DNA of 64,000 nucleotides from Ideonella sp. MAG2 (GCA_004359425.1 PTEU01000001.1:947865-1011864), one strand, 5' to 3'; positions 35,195-45,194 are shown, numbered from the stretch's first letter. The notes: generated from the sequence alone by a model not told the origin. Program-made: numbers and translations.

Positions 35195-37306
35195 CTATCC
35201 CTTAGGAGGGGCCAAAAAGCCCATCGCAGCACAGAGTTGCTCGCTCACAGCCCAAGCCTCTTCCAAGGCCTGAATGTCGGGCAAAGTTTGGCCGGCTTTG
35301 GCGGCCATCTCCAGCGCTTTGGCATGTTCGGCCACCAGGCTCAAACCCAGCAGTTGGGCGGCCCCCTTGATCTGATGCGCCAAGCCTGGAACCTCGTTCA
35401 CCGCCTCTTGCCGAACGGCGGCGCAGAGTCGGCGATAGCTGGCGTTATCGTCCTCAAAAAACGATTTCAACAAGGGCCGCAGACCTTCGACTTTGAGCAA
35501 TGCGCACAGCTCCAGCAAGGTCTCTGCTTGCAGGTGCTGGCGCATGGCCCCCGGCGGTAGGCGGCCCTGGCGGCTGGCAGCCGGACGCCCCGCATCGCTG
35601 GGCAAAACCGCCTGGGGCACTGGCGGCCGCTCCGCAGCGGCTGCTGGCACGGTGCTGGTGGGTAAGGCTGGCGCAGGCGCTACCGTGGTGGGTGTGCTGC
35701 GCAGCCCATGCAGGCTTTGCAGGCGCCGCAGCGCCGCTTCCAACTCGGGCCAGCGGAACGGTTTGCTTAAAAAGTCACTCATGCCCGCCAAGCGGACTTG
35801 CTCTCGGGTGTCTGGATGGGTGTCGGCGGTCAGCGCAATGATGGGCACACTGCCCAGGGGGTGGGGCCGGGCACGCAGGGCGCGGGTGGCTTGCAGGCCA
35901 TCCATGCCGGGCATGTGAATGTCCATCAGGATCAGGTCTGGCACCTGCCGCTCGGCCTCGCGCAAAGCCTGCTCGCCATTGAGTGCAAAGCGCACGCCGT
36001 GGCCCAAGCGGGTGAGCAAGGTGCCCACATACATGCGGTTCGTCTCGTGGTCCTCGGCCACCAGAATGTCAAGAGCGGGCAAGGTGGACCAAGAGGTCGG
36101 TGTGCTCAGCGCCGGGGCGGCATGGGCCTCGCTCAAGGCCAGCGGCAAGACCAGGCGGAACACACTGCCCACCTGGGGCTGGCTGCTGACGGTCAAGTCG
36201 CCATGCATCAGCCGGGCAAGGCTGCGCGAGATCTCCAACCCCAGGCCCGTGCCGCCGTATTTTCGGAAGATGCGCAAAAACAGCGCCAGGCCCTTGCTTT
36301 GGGCAGAAGGGGCCATGACGGTCTCTACATCACGCAGCAAGCGGTGCAAGTCCATCACTTCGGCCTGCAAGCTCATGCGGCCTGCCTCTAAGCGAGAGAT
36401 GTCCAAAATGTCATTGAGCACGGCCAGCAGGTGCTCGGCGGCCTCTCGGGCGGTGTGGACGAAGCGGTTTTGTTCCGCATTCAGGGGGGTGTCGTCCAGC
36501 AAGGCCAGCATGCCCAGCAAGCCATTGAAGGGGGTGCGCAATTCGTGGCTCATATTGGCCAAGAAGGCAGACTTAGCGCGGTTGGCACCGTCAGCGGCTT
36601 CGCTGGCCTCGCGCAGGCCCTGGGCCAGGGCTTCCAGCTCGCGCCCGCGCTGCTCGGCGGCGCGCAACTGGCGCACCACAATGATGGCAAAGGCCAGCAT
36701 GGCCAAGCTGAGGAAGATGGTCAAGCCAATGCCCAGGTGGATTTGCTCCCGGATCGCCTCGTTACGCAAGGCATTGCGCTCAGCGTTCAAACGGCTGGCC
36801 ATTTGCGTCAGCCTATGCAAGGGCTCTCGCAAGTTGTTGAGTGCCTGGCGCATTTTCACGAGGCTTGCGGTGGGTACCTGCCCCACAGTGTCTTCACCCA
36901 ATGCGGGGTCCCAGGTGGCAATAAAGTCCTCAAGCTGTGCGTAGGACTGCGCGTGCTGCGGTGTGATGCCGATGAGATGACGGGTGGCGGAGGGCGCAAT
37001 CATCTGGGCCCGGCTGACAAAAATCTCATAGCGCTCTAGCAATGCGCGCTGATCACCGGGGTGCGCGGCTTCGCTGGCGTCTCGCAGCGCCTCGTTCAGC
37101 AAGAGAGACTCGGTCTCCAATTGCTGGAAGACCCAGACCACGTTGTCGTCGGTATGTTGCTGGGTGCCGTGCAGCAAAGAAAACTGTCGCGATTGCACCC
37201 AAGCCACGGCGGCAAATGCACCAATCAAGACCACACCGATCAGCAGAGTGAACCGGCCGGATGGCGTGGGGCTCCAGCGCCACCGCCCCGCCTTGGATGC
37301 ACTCAC
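35195..37306 (-). pseudogene. Hybrid histidine kinase with REC and HPt domains, ATPase domain cut
   Basis: A 703-residue hybrid sensor kinase. Helices at ~20-38 and ~192-213 enclose a periplasmic sensor region. The HisKA domain has [11 protein letters not shown] with His254. The ATPase domain should follow, but after KGLALFL (~343) the sequence jumps to [20 protein letters not shown]: the N-box and G1 box, about 65-100 residues, are missing although the G2 box remains. The join (about 36265-36280) is in frame. A receiver domain ([13 protein letters not shown], Asp462) and an HPt domain ([13 protein letters not shown], His644) follow. As drawn it could not bind ATP. Its start overlaps the stop of the pterin-binding gene (ATGA), implying that that protein is its periplasmic partner. 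Confidence 0.8.
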
Positions 37307-37803
37307 AACACGTCCAAGCGGCGCAATTGCCAGATAGCTCGCCCGTAATGCACTTGGGTCCGCAGTGCAGACGATTGGTCAAACGGGTACATGATCAGCA
37401 AAGGGCCTTTGTCGCGGATGCGAACCGCTTGGCCGTCAATCAAGCGGGCAAGCACCACGTTGTGCTTGCTAAGCTCCTCGATCGGGATATCGATCTGATA
37501 GTTGTTCAAGGCCGTAGCGCGCACGATGCGACCGCTGGCCCCCACGCTGGCCAGCACATCCCGCATCAAGGGCCCTGTGAACTTGGTGGCCCGAGGGTGC
37601 CAGGGGCTGGTGGTGGTGATGGTGTGTTGGGGCAGGGCCGCCAACATGGTCATGTCAAAGTCGGCTCTCTCTTCAACATTGCGCTGAATGCCGCCCGAGA
37701 CGCTGAGCACCACCGGCCCCGTGGGTTTGTCCAGCGCCAGACCCGGCAACGAGAGTGCCAAGCCCCAGGCCAAGAGACAAGCGCGACGAATAGGGAGAAC
37801 CAT
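37303..37803 (-). CDS. Periplasmic pterin-binding (SUOX-fold, PruR-like) protein
   Basis: A 166-residue protein with a signal peptide ([20 protein letters not shown]) and a compact molybdopterin-oxidoreductase fold: [40 protein letters not shown] and [20 protein letters not shown], ending in [15 protein letters not shown]. The cysteine that ligates molybdenum in true sulfite oxidases is not seen. This matches the small PruR-like proteins that bind pterins in the periplasm and signal to a membrane partner. The 4-base overlap with the hybrid kinase supports that role; the pterin ligand is inferred from the family. Confidence 0.75.
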   Translation of the reverse strand: MVLPIRRACLLAWGLALSLPGLALDKPTGPVVLSVSGGIQRNVEERADFDMTMLAALPQHTITTTSPWHPRATKFTGPLMRDVLASVGASGRIVRATALNNYQIDIPIEELSKHNVVLARLIDGQAVRIRDKGPLLIMYPFDQSSALRTQVHYGRAIWQLRRLDVL

Positions 37804-37856
37804 GGCAGAACAGCTCGATGGCAGTGATCCCGCATTTTAGGTCAGTCTAGAAGCGT

Positions 37857-37882
37857 GGGCGGCCCCTCGGCGAGGGCCGCCC
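37857..37882. promoter_or_regulatory. Nine-base perfect hairpin in a divergent promoter region
   Basis: GGGCGGCCC (37857-37865) pairs with GGGCCGCCC (37874-37882). It lies between the divergent pterin-protein and acyl-CoA ligase starts, so it is not at a gene end and is more likely an operator or 5' UTR element than a terminator. Confidence 0.35.
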
Positions 37883-37956
37883 TCGGGCTGAACCCGGTGG
37901 TCGGCTGGGGCGGCAGCGGATAGGCTTGGGCTCTCTTTCCTGAGTTTGGAGTTCCC

Positions 37957-39669
37957 ATGGCGCTTGCTGACCGCCCCCACCTCGCCCATTGGCCGCGCCG
38001 CCTACCGCGCCAACTGGTGATACCCGAGACCACCTTGTGGTTCAACCTGGAGGTGTCTGCGGCTCGCCATCCTGCCAAAGCAGCTTATGTGTTTTTCGGC
38101 CAAACGCTGAGTTACTCGCAGCTCAAAGCGCAGGCGGAAGGCCTGGCGGGTTGGCTGCAAGCCCAAGGCGTGGGCCGGGGTGACCGCGTCGCGCTGTTCT
38201 TGCAAAACTGCCCGCAGTACGTGGTGGCTTTTTATGCGGTGATGCGCTGCGACGCGGTGGTGGTGCCCGTCAACCCGATGAATAAGGTCGATGAGTTCGG
38301 CCACTACATCACCGACCCCGCCACCAAGGTCGTGATTTGCGGGGCAGATGGGGCCGCTGTAGTGCACAGCGCCAATGCCGCCCTGCCGCCCGAACGCCAG
38401 CTCAAGGCCCTGCTGGTGACCCGCTATGCCGACGCCATGCCTGCGGTTACGCCGCCAGAGCTCTCGCCCGGCCCCGCCTTGGAAGCCTGGCTGCGCGCTG
38501 AGGCTCCCGCCTTGAGCGGGGGTGTGCCCGTGACCCACTGGCACGACGCACTCGCGCAAGGCCTAGCCCCCGCAGGCCCACCCCAGGCGCAAGCCGACGA
38601 CCTGGCCCTGCTGCCCTACACCTCGGGCACCACCGGCCTGCCCAAGGGCTGCATGCACACCCACCGCACGCTGATGCCCAACGCCATCGGTGGCGCGCTC
38701 TGGAGCCATGCCAGCGCCGAGACCGTGAGCCTGGGCGTGGTGCCCATGTTCCACATCACCGGCATGCTGTATGGGGTGCTGAGCCCAGTGCTGACGGCCT
38801 CCACCGTGGTCATCTTGCCGCGCTGGGACCGTGAACTGGCGGCGCGTCTGATCGCCACTTATGGCGTGACGCACTGGACCTGCATCCCCACCATGATCAT
38901 CGACCTGCTGGCCAGCCCCAAGCTGGCCGAGTTCAATTTGTCTTCGCTGACTTACCTCAGCGGCGGCGGCGCTGCCATGCCCCAAGCCATTGCCGAGCGC
39001 CTGCGCGACCAATTTGGCCTGACCTTTGCCGAAGGCTATGGCCTGACGGAAACCGCCGCCCCCAGCCACGCCAACCCGCCCGAGCGGGCCAAGCTGCAGT
39101 GCCTGGGCATGCCTCTCTTTGGGGTGGACTCGCGCGTGGTGGACCCCGACACCCTGAAAGAGATGCCGGTGGGCGAGGTGGGCGAGATCGTCACCCACGG
39201 CCCCATGGTCTTCAAGGGCTATTGGCAGCATCCAGAGGCCACCCAAGCCGCTTTTGTGGAGATCGAGGGCAAAGCCTTCTTCCGCACGGGTGACCTAGGC
39301 CGCATGGACGAGGAGGGCTACTTCTTCATCACCGATAGGCTCAAGCGCATGATCAATGCCAGTGGCTTCAAGGTCTGGCCCTCGGAGGTGGAATTGCTGC
39401 TCTACAAACACCCGGCCGTGGCCGAGGCCTGCATCATTGGCACGCGAGATGAATACCGCGGCGAGACCGTGAAAGCCGTGGTGGTGCTGCGTGCCGAGGC
39501 GGTGGGCCAAACCACCGAGCAAGACATCATCAACTGGGCCCACGAGCACATGGCTGCCTATAAAGCCCCGCGCCAGGTGCAGTTTGTGCAGGCCTTGCCC
39601 AAGTCGGGCGCGGGCAAGGTGATGTGGCGGCTGCTGCAGGAGAAAGAGCGTGGGGCGTCTGCGTCTTGA
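37957..39669 (+). CDS. Acyl-CoA synthetase (AMP-forming)
   Basis: A 570-residue ANL-superfamily ligase, probably for medium- or long-chain fatty acids. The P-loop is LLPYTSGTTGLPKGCMHTHR, A5 is EGYGLTETAAP, A7 FFRTGDLGRMDEEGYFFITD and A8 includes DRLKRMINASGFKVWPSEVE. The catalytic lysine near the C-terminus is in LPKSGAGKVMWR. Full length. An enoyl-CoA hydratase-like gene follows in the same direction, consistent with a fatty-acid or related carboxylate degradation module. Confidence 0.9.
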   Translation: MALADRPHLAHWPRRLPRQLVIPETTLWFNLEVSAARHPAKAAYVFFGQTLSYSQLKAQAEGLAGWLQAQGVGRGDRVALFLQNCPQYVVAFYAVMRCDAVVVPVNPMNKVDEFGHYITDPATKVVICGADGAAVVHSANAALPPERQLKALLVTRYADAMPAVTPPELSPGPALEAWLRAEAPALSGGVPVTHWHDALAQGLAPAGPPQAQADDLALLPYTSGTTGLPKGCMHTHRTLMPNAIGGALWSHASAETVSLGVVPMFHITGMLYGVLSPVLTASTVVILPRWDRELAARLIATYGVTHWTCIPTMIIDLLASPKLAEFNLSSLTYLSGGGAAMPQAIAERLRDQFGLTFAEGYGLTETAAPSHANPPERAKLQCLGMPLFGVDSRVVDPDTLKEMPVGEVGEIVTHGPMVFKGYWQHPEATQAAFVEIEGKAFFRTGDLGRMDEEGYFFITDRLKRMINASGFKVWPSEVELLLYKHPAVAEACIIGTRDEYRGETVKAVVVLRAEAVGQTTEQDIINWAHEHMAAYKAPRQVQFVQALPKSGAGKVMWRLLQEKERGASAS

Positions 39670-39683
39670 GTGGTCTTTTGAAT

Positions 39684-39713
39684 ACCGCCACAGAGACACA
39701 GAGGCACAGAGAG
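39684..39713 (+). repeat. CACAGAG-type dispersed intergenic repeat
   Basis: The gap between the acyl-CoA ligase and crotonase genes contains CGCCACAGAGACACAGAGGC followed by ACAGAGAGAG. This low-complexity motif (CACAGAGACACAGAGGCACAGAG) occurs between genes in many unrelated environmental bacteria. Its origin is unclear to me; only one copy is present here. Confidence 0.5.
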
Positions 39714-39749
39714 AGTGAACTTGTGAGTGAATGTTGTGAGCGTTGATGG

Positions 39750-40658
39750 ATGCCTGATTTCAGCACTTTGAGCATTGCACCGGACCCGCAGCACCCGCGC
39801 ATTGCGCGCTTGCTGTTGAACCGGCCTGAGAGGCTCAATGCCATTAACGGGGAGATGCCTGGCGAGATCCGCCAGGCGGTGCGCTGGGCCGAGGCCCAAG
39901 ACAGCATCCACGTCATCATCGTTGAGGGCGCAGGCAAAGGCTTTTGTGGCGGCTACGACCTGCAAGCCTTTGGCCAAGGCCGGGTGGACCACCCGTGCCA
40001 ACAAGAGGCCACGCCCTGGGATCCGATGCAAGACTACCCCGTCATGCGCGGCTTTACCGAGGACTTCATGACCCTGTGGCACAGCCGCAAGCCCACCATC
40101 GCCAAGGTGCACGGTGCGGCCGTGGCCGGTGGCAGCGACATTGCGCTCTGCTGCGACCTGCTGGTGATGGCCGACGACGCCCGCATCGGCTACATGCCCA
40201 CCCGAGTGTGGGGCTGCCCCACCACCGCCATGTGGGGCTATCGGCTGGGGCCTGCGCGCGCGCGGCAGATGATGTTCACCGGCGACGTCATCAGCGGCCG
40301 CACCGCCGCCGACTGGGGCTTGGCCAACAGCGCCCACCCTGCCGAAGAACTCGAAGCCGAAGTGCTGCGCCTAGCCTTGCGCATCGCCGGTGTACCCACC
40401 GGTATGTTGGCCATGCACAAGCTGGTGCTGAACCAAGTGATGCAACTGCAAGGCCTGGACCAAGCCCAAACCCTGTCCACGGTGTTCGACGGCATCACCC
40501 GCCACAACCCCGAAGGCCTGTGGTTCCGCCGCTTGGCTCAGGCTGAAGGTTTTAAAGCGGCGGTCGAGTGGCGCGACAGCGGGCGGGACATTCCGCACGG
40601 CGACGAGGCCAGGGCGGCCATCGCGGCGCTAGAGAAGCCGCGCGATTCAGGCGCGTGA
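39750..40658 (+). CDS. Enoyl-CoA hydratase/isomerase (crotonase) family protein
   Basis: A 302-residue crotonase-fold enzyme. Oxyanion-hole segments are [15 protein letters not shown] and [29 protein letters not shown] lies near the N-terminus. The usual hydratase glutamates are not obvious at the standard positions ([15 protein letters not shown] is there instead), so the reaction may differ from simple hydration. It follows an acyl-CoA ligase by 80 bases and precedes a VOC gene by 6 bases. Confidence 0.88.
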   Translation: MPDFSTLSIAPDPQHPRIARLLLNRPERLNAINGEMPGEIRQAVRWAEAQDSIHVIIVEGAGKGFCGGYDLQAFGQGRVDHPCQQEATPWDPMQDYPVMRGFTEDFMTLWHSRKPTIAKVHGAAVAGGSDIALCCDLLVMADDARIGYMPTRVWGCPTTAMWGYRLGPARARQMMFTGDVISGRTAADWGLANSAHPAEELEAEVLRLALRIAGVPTGMLAMHKLVLNQVMQLQGLDQAQTLSTVFDGITRHNPEGLWFRRLAQAEGFKAAVEWRDSGRDIPHGDEARAAIAALEKPRDSGA

Positions 40659-40664
40659 ACGAAC

Positions 40665-41057
40665 ATGCTCTCTCACATCATGCTGGGCGTCAGCGACTTT
40701 GAAAGGGCGCTGGCCTTCTATCAACCCTTGATGCAATGCCTGGGCCTAGAGCAACGATTCTGCGAGCGCAGCCGCCCCTGGGCCGGCTGGCACAGCCCCG
40801 GCGGCGCACGGCCCTTGTTCATCATTGCCCGCCCCTTTGATGGCGAGGCCCATCAGGTTGGCAATGGCCAAATGGTGGCCTTACTCGCTGCCGACCGCGC
40901 GACTGTCAACAAGGCTCACGCTTTGGCCCTCAGCCTGGGTGGCCGCGACGAAGGCCCGCCCGGGCTGCGGCCCCAGTACCATGCCCATTACTGGGGCGCT
41001 TACTTTCGGGATACCGAAGGGAATAAGGTGGGTGTGGTGTGCCATGCGGCCGAGTAG
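40665..41057 (+). CDS. VOC-superfamily (glyoxalase/dioxygenase fold) protein
   Basis: A 130-residue single-domain vicinal-oxygen-chelate protein. The first metal ligand is in LSHIMLGVSDFERALAFYQP and the last in AYFRDTEGNKVGVVCH, the usual ends of the beta-alpha-beta-beta-beta modules; HYWGAYF is also conserved. Function could be a glyoxalase, an antibiotic-binding or a dioxygenase-like role; family members differ widely. Confidence 0.88.
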   Translation: MLSHIMLGVSDFERALAFYQPLMQCLGLEQRFCERSRPWAGWHSPGGARPLFIIARPFDGEAHQVGNGQMVALLAADRATVNKAHALALSLGGRDEGPPGLRPQYHAHYWGAYFRDTEGNKVGVVCHAAE

Positions 41058-41225
41058 CCAGTCAGACCTTGGCATAGAGGAGGATCGCAAACGCGCTGTG
41101 CATGGCCCGCGTGCGGTGCTCGCCGGGCTGCTTAACGTGCGCCTGCGCGGGTCGAGGTCTCCTCAGATTGCGGCTGGTAACTAGCAGTAAACTCTTCGGC
41201 ACGAGGAGAGTTTTTGGGGAAAAAG

Positions 41226-42476
41226 ATGATGGGAAAAGTAAATCAAATGTGGCGCGCCCTGAGCATTTCTGTTTTACTTTCGTTGGCCGGGCTGGCAGGT
41301 TGTGGTGGTGGCGGGGGTGATAGTGCGAGCACTGGGGGCGGCGGGGCGCAGCCCCCTTTGGCTGATTCGGTACGCCTGAGCAACGTGAGGACCAAAGGGA
41401 CTGCTCAAACCACTTATGTGAGCAACCTGAATATTGGTGACTTGAGTGTGACCGTTGATGTGACGGGCGATCTCACTCGCCTCAGCGGACAAACGCTCTA
41501 TGTGATAGTTGAAGATGTCGACCAACTGTTTCTTGCCGATGCCACGCTGCGCACCAGCGTTGATGGCTTAAACAACGAACTGATCTTGCAAGGAAGCCCC
41601 ACGGCCGGTCGGCAAGGGCGCTACAAAGGGCCGGTGAAGATCCGCGTATGTACTGATGTGGCTTGCACCGTTCAATTGGGCAATTCGCCGATCACCGTTC
41701 CCTATGACATCGAGGTGCGCGAAGGCTTGGCGTTTACGTCCAAGGCGCCCTTGGTGGTGGAGGCAGACTTTGGGGTCATCCCAGAAGATGTGGTGATTTC
41801 CTACAGCGCACCCGCAGCCGCGGATGTCCCTAGCAGCCCCACGCTGTTTGCCATCCTTCCAGGGACGCCTCCTTCCTTGGATCTTCAAGATAAGACACCG
41901 AAGTCGGCCGTTGTGCAAAGCGATCCAGCCAAGACTGTCAGGGTCAGCCTCGGAACAGCGCCTGTGGGAACGCGTACCATACAAGTTGGCCTGTCGACGA
42001 GGGCTCCGACAGAGGCAGGGACCGTGACGCTGAATGCAGCCACTGAAATCACCTATGTGGTGCGACCGGTGGCCGGCAAGGTTGCTGTTTTTGATCCCAA
42101 TACGGTGGAAATCAGCACCGTCGCTTCACCCATTTACGGTGGTCAATTCTCGCCCGTTAAGGTGTTGTCTGCTGATGGCAAACGCTACAGCTCGGTCAGT
42201 CGTGTGGAGTATCTTGCTCGGAGCCCTAGCGGCAACTTGGATGCTGGTGCTTTACAGTGGGTGACGTCAGTGTTGAACAGCACTCCATCCAGTGACTGGA
42301 CGCAAACTGTGCAGTTGGGCGGAACGGCCTGCCCAGGCAATATCATGGACATGAGTCGGCCATGCTTGGCACCCGGGCGCTACGACGCCTTGGTTTATCT
42401 GAAGACCGAGGACGGCCTTGAGTTGACAGCCCCTGTACCGGTCTCCATGACTGTGAGGCTGCAGTTAGGAGGCTGA
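41226..42476 (+). CDS. Hypothetical secreted lipoprotein
   Basis: A 416-residue lipoprotein with signal sequence ALSISVLLSLAGLAGC and a glycine-rich linker after the lipidated cysteine. The mature part is beta-rich with repeated Ig-like modules: TVDVTGDLTRLSGQTLYVIV, RYKGPVKIRVCTDVACTVQL and SVRLSNVRTKGTAQTTYVSN. Cys pairs occur in CTDVAC and CPGNIMDMSRPC. No known family recognised; similar proteins are surface lipoproteins of beta-proteobacteria. ATG 41226 is followed by a second ATG at 41229. The 168-base gap upstream shows no other gene; an AGGAGA-like stretch lies at 41204-41209. Confidence 0.7.
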   Translation: MMGKVNQMWRALSISVLLSLAGLAGCGGGGGDSASTGGGGAQPPLADSVRLSNVRTKGTAQTTYVSNLNIGDLSVTVDVTGDLTRLSGQTLYVIVEDVDQLFLADATLRTSVDGLNNELILQGSPTAGRQGRYKGPVKIRVCTDVACTVQLGNSPITVPYDIEVREGLAFTSKAPLVVEADFGVIPEDVVISYSAPAAADVPSSPTLFAILPGTPPSLDLQDKTPKSAVVQSDPAKTVRVSLGTAPVGTRTIQVGLSTRAPTEAGTVTLNAATEITYVVRPVAGKVAVFDPNTVEISTVASPIYGGQFSPVKVLSADGKRYSSVSRVEYLARSPSGNLDAGALQWVTSVLNSTPSSDWTQTVQLGGTACPGNIMDMSRPCLAPGRYDALVYLKTEDGLELTAPVPVSMTVRLQLGG

Positions 42477-42534
42477 AAGTCAGGGCGGCTCGCCAGGGCC
42501 TGTTAAGCCATGGCCTGAAGCAGGAACCGCAGAT

Positions 42535-42555
42535 GAGCCCGTCGAGCGACGGCTC
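42535..42555. terminator. Hairpin between convergent genes
   Basis: GAGCC(C)GTCG pairs with CGACGGCTC with a single bulged C and an AG loop, between the convergent lipoprotein and OmpA-like genes. No T-run is present. Confidence 0.4.
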
Positions 42556-42593
42556 CAGCGCCGCTGGTGCCGTCGCGCCCATTTGGGGTGTGG

Positions 42594-43196
42594 TCAGCGC
42601 CCGCCCTCACTCACCACAATATCCACCCGGCGGTTGACCGTGCGGCCTTGCGCGGTGTCGTTGCTGGCGATGGGCTCGCTGGCACCCTTGCCCATGGCGG
42701 CCACGCGCTCGGGGGCGACACCCAGCTTGACGAGTTGGGCCATGACGGCTTTGGCGCGGGCGGCGGACAAGGTTTCGTTGTTCTTGGCGTTGCCAGCGTT
42801 ATCGGTGTGGCCGGTGATCAGCAAAGAAACCTTGGGATGGGCTTGCAGTGTCTTGGCCAGTTCTTCCAAAAACTCTGAAAACTTAGGGTTCAAGCGGCTG
42901 CTGGCCAGGGCAAAGGTGCCATCACCGCCCGCTCGCAAGACCAAGCTGCCGTTGTCTCCCTTGTTCAGCGAAACATTCTCTTCCGCAGCGGCCTTGCTGA
43001 TGGCAGCCTCAAACTGTTGCAATGCCGAGGGGGGCGGCGGGGCTTTGACCACTGGGATGACGGGTGCCGGGGCCGGTGCGGGTGCCGGGGCTGGCATGGG
43101 CTTGGGTGGGGCAGCGGGCTCGGTGGCGCATCCGCCAAGGGCAGCGGCGACCGCAACGATGAGGCCGGGGGCGAGGAAGCGAGTGGCTGCTTTCAT
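42594..43196 (-). CDS. OmpA-family peptidoglycan-binding lipoprotein
   Basis: A 200-residue outer-membrane lipoprotein. The signal ends in LGGC (lipobox), followed by a long Pro/Ala/Lys-rich linker (PKPMPAPAPAPAPAPVIPVV). A C-terminal OmpA domain has LLITGHTDNAGNAKNNETLS, ARAKAVMAQLVKLGVAPERV and GRTVNRRVDIVV with the peptidoglycan-binding Asp and Arg. Pal-like in layout. It diverges from the lipid A acyltransferases across a 220-base gap. Confidence 0.9.
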   Translation of the reverse strand: MKAATRFLAPGLIVAVAAALGGCATEPAAPPKPMPAPAPAPAPAPVIPVVKAPPPPSALQQFEAAISKAAAEENVSLNKGDNGSLVLRAGGDGTFALASSRLNPKFSEFLEELAKTLQAHPKVSLLITGHTDNAGNAKNNETLSAARAKAVMAQLVKLGVAPERVAAMGKGASEPIASNDTAQGRTVNRRVDIVVSEGGR

Positions 43197-43416
43197 GCTG
43201 GTAAAAGATCCGAAGTGTTGCGAATTGAGGCCCAAAGGGGCAATCCGTAAACTGTTGGGCGTCGTCCTGCTCTGCAACCTGATTGAGCGGCGAACGCTTT
43301 AGCGGCATTTGGACTGGGATTTTGCAGAGAAAGCCCCAGGCAGGATCGGTTGAAAACCGCCTGCATCGCCCCGCAAGTTGTCCTGTTAACTCGGCGATGA
43401 GAGAAGAATTATAGAG

Positions 43417-44298
43417 ATGATGATGTCCCTCCTGCGCTGGCTGGCTCAATGGCCCCTGCCGCGATTGCAGGCTTTAGGTGCGGGCCTGGGCTGGCTGACC
43501 TGGGCGTGTTCACCCAGCTATCGCCGCCGATTGGCCCAAAACGCGCTCTTGGCCGGGCTCACCCCCCAGCAGCGCCGTGCCTCGGTGGCCGAGGCCGGGC
43601 GCATGGTGGTTGAGGCCTTGTGGCTGTGGCTGATGCCGCCCGCACAACGCCTGGACGAACGCGTTCGCTGGCAAGGGGCCGAATGGGTGGATCAAGCGCT
43701 GAGTTCGCAACAAGGCCTGGTGTTCTTCACGCCCCACCTGGGCAGTTTTGAGGTCTCCGCTCGGGCCATCATCGAACGCTGGGGTCATCAGCGCCCTTTG
43801 ACGGTGATGTACCGCCCAGCCCGCTCTGCCCTGCTGCGCGAGCTGGAGGAGGGAGCCCGAGCCCGCCCGGGCCTGAGCACCGTGCCTGCTTCCTTGGGCG
43901 GGGTGCGCCAGATGCTGCGCGCCCTGCGCAAGGGCGAGATGGTGGGCTTGCTGCCCGACCAAGTGCCGCCTCTGGGCCAAGGGGTGTGGGCTCCATTTTT
44001 TGGCCAAGCGGCCTACACCATCACCCTGGCGGCCCGTTTGGTAACCCAAACTGGCGCTCAGGCCCTGGTGGTGTGGTGCGAACGCTTGCCCAAAGGCCAA
44101 GGCTTTGTGATGCATGTGGAGCCTCTGGGGGAGGTCTTGGAGGCCAGTGATGACGACGCGGCACAATCGGCCGCCGCCACCGCCATCAATCGCGCCATGG
44201 AGCGCGTCATCATGCAGAAGCCCGAGCAGTATCTTTGGGGTTACCACCGCTACAAACAGCCTCGCGGGCAAGACGCGACCGGGGGGACGAGCGCATGA
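43417..44298 (+). CDS. LpxL/HtrB-family lipid A acyltransferase (copy 1)
   Basis: A 293-residue inner-membrane acyltransferase that adds secondary acyl chains to lipid A. An N-terminal anchor (MMSLLRWLAQWPLPRLQALG) precedes the catalytic motif TPHLGSFEV (H-x4-E), then RKGEMVGLLPDQVPPLGQGV and PEQYLWGYHRYK. Three in-frame ATGs occur at 43417-43425. The stop overlaps the next acyltransferase (ATGA). The 139 bases upstream show AATTATA near the start but nothing I can name. Confidence 0.9.
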   Translation: MMMSLLRWLAQWPLPRLQALGAGLGWLTWACSPSYRRRLAQNALLAGLTPQQRRASVAEAGRMVVEALWLWLMPPAQRLDERVRWQGAEWVDQALSSQQGLVFFTPHLGSFEVSARAIIERWGHQRPLTVMYRPARSALLRELEEGARARPGLSTVPASLGGVRQMLRALRKGEMVGLLPDQVPPLGQGVWAPFFGQAAYTITLAARLVTQTGAQALVVWCERLPKGQGFVMHVEPLGEVLEASDDDAAQSAAATAINRAMERVIMQKPEQYLWGYHRYKQPRGQDATGGTSA

Positions 44299-45194
44299 GC
44301 CCCATGCTGTCACGCTGGGGTGCCCGTGTCCTGCTGGGTGTGCTGTGGTGTTTGCATTGGTTGCCGCTGCCGGTGCTGGCGGGCTTGGGGCGTGGCCTGG
44401 GGCGGCTGTTGTACCAGTGGGGCGGCTCGCGGCGGCGCATTGCCCGGCGCAATCTGCAACTGTGCCTGCCTCAGATGCCCCCGGCCGACCGCGAAGCCTT
44501 GCTGCGCGAGCACTTTGCGCTTTTGGGGCGCAGCTTGCTGGAGCGGGGTGTGCTGTGGTGGGCCTCGCCCGAGCGCTTGAGGCGTCTCATCCACGTGGAG
44601 GGCGAGGTTTACTTTGCCCAAGAGCATGACGGTGCAGTCATGTGGCTGCTGCCTCACTTCTTGGCCTTGGACGTGGGTGGCGTGGCCACACAGTTGTTCC
44701 AAAGCCGCCGGGTGGCCTCCATCTACCAGCGTCAAAGCAACCCCACCTTGGACGCCGCGATGCGCCAGGGCCGCCTGCGTTTTGGCGGGGGGGACTTGTT
44801 TTCACGTCATGGCGAAGGTGCCCTGCCGCTGGTGCGCGCCATCAAGCGGGGGGCGGTGTTTTGCAACCTGCCTGACATGGACTTCGGCTTGCGCGACGCG
44901 GCTTTTGTGCCTTTTTTCGGGGTGGATGCCGCTACTTTGCTGGCCCCGGCCCGCATGGCCAAGAGCCTGAAGATGACGGTTCAGCCCATGGTTGCGGAGT
45001 TTCTGCCCGGTGGGCAGGGCTACCGGGTGCGCTTTTTGCCGCCCTGGACAGACTACCCCAGTGGCGATGAACTGGAGGACACCCGCCGCATCAATGCCTG
45101 GATAGAGGACGAGGTGCGCCAGATGCCCGCGCAGTACCTGTGGGTTCATCGACGCTTCAAGACTCGTCCACCCGGAGAGCCCAAGCTCTACTGA
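44295..45194 (+). CDS. LpxL/HtrB-family lipid A acyltransferase (copy 2)
   Basis: A 299-residue paralogue of the preceding gene and translationally coupled to it. Hydrophobic N-terminus ([20 protein letters not shown]), catalytic H-x4-D in [11 protein letters not shown], the pocket segment [20 protein letters not shown] and [20 protein letters not shown] at the C-terminus. Two such enzymes in tandem suggest two secondary acylations of lipid A. dapF follows after 40 bases. Confidence 0.92.
   Translation: MSPMLSRWGARVLLGVLWCLHWLPLPVLAGLGRGLGRLLYQWGGSRRRIARRNLQLCLPQMPPADREALLREHFALLGRSLLERGVLWWASPERLRRLIHVEGEVYFAQEHDGAVMWLLPHFLALDVGGVATQLFQSRRVASIYQRQSNPTLDAAMRQGRLRFGGGDLFSRHGEGALPLVRAIKRGAVFCNLPDMDFGLRDAAFVPFFGVDAATLLAPARMAKSLKMTVQPMVAEFLPGGQGYRVRFLPPWTDYPSGDELEDTRRINAWIEDEVRQMPAQYLWVHRRFKTRPPGEPKLY

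Noticed and set aside
37857-37882. GC-rich hairpin as an intrinsic terminator
   Set aside because: It lies upstream of both flanking genes, which diverge, and has no T-run.
43197-43416. Possible SAM/SAH riboswitch in front of the acyltransferase genes, as near metK in relatives
   Set aside because: No metK is present here and I could not fold the region into a known riboswitch core by eye.
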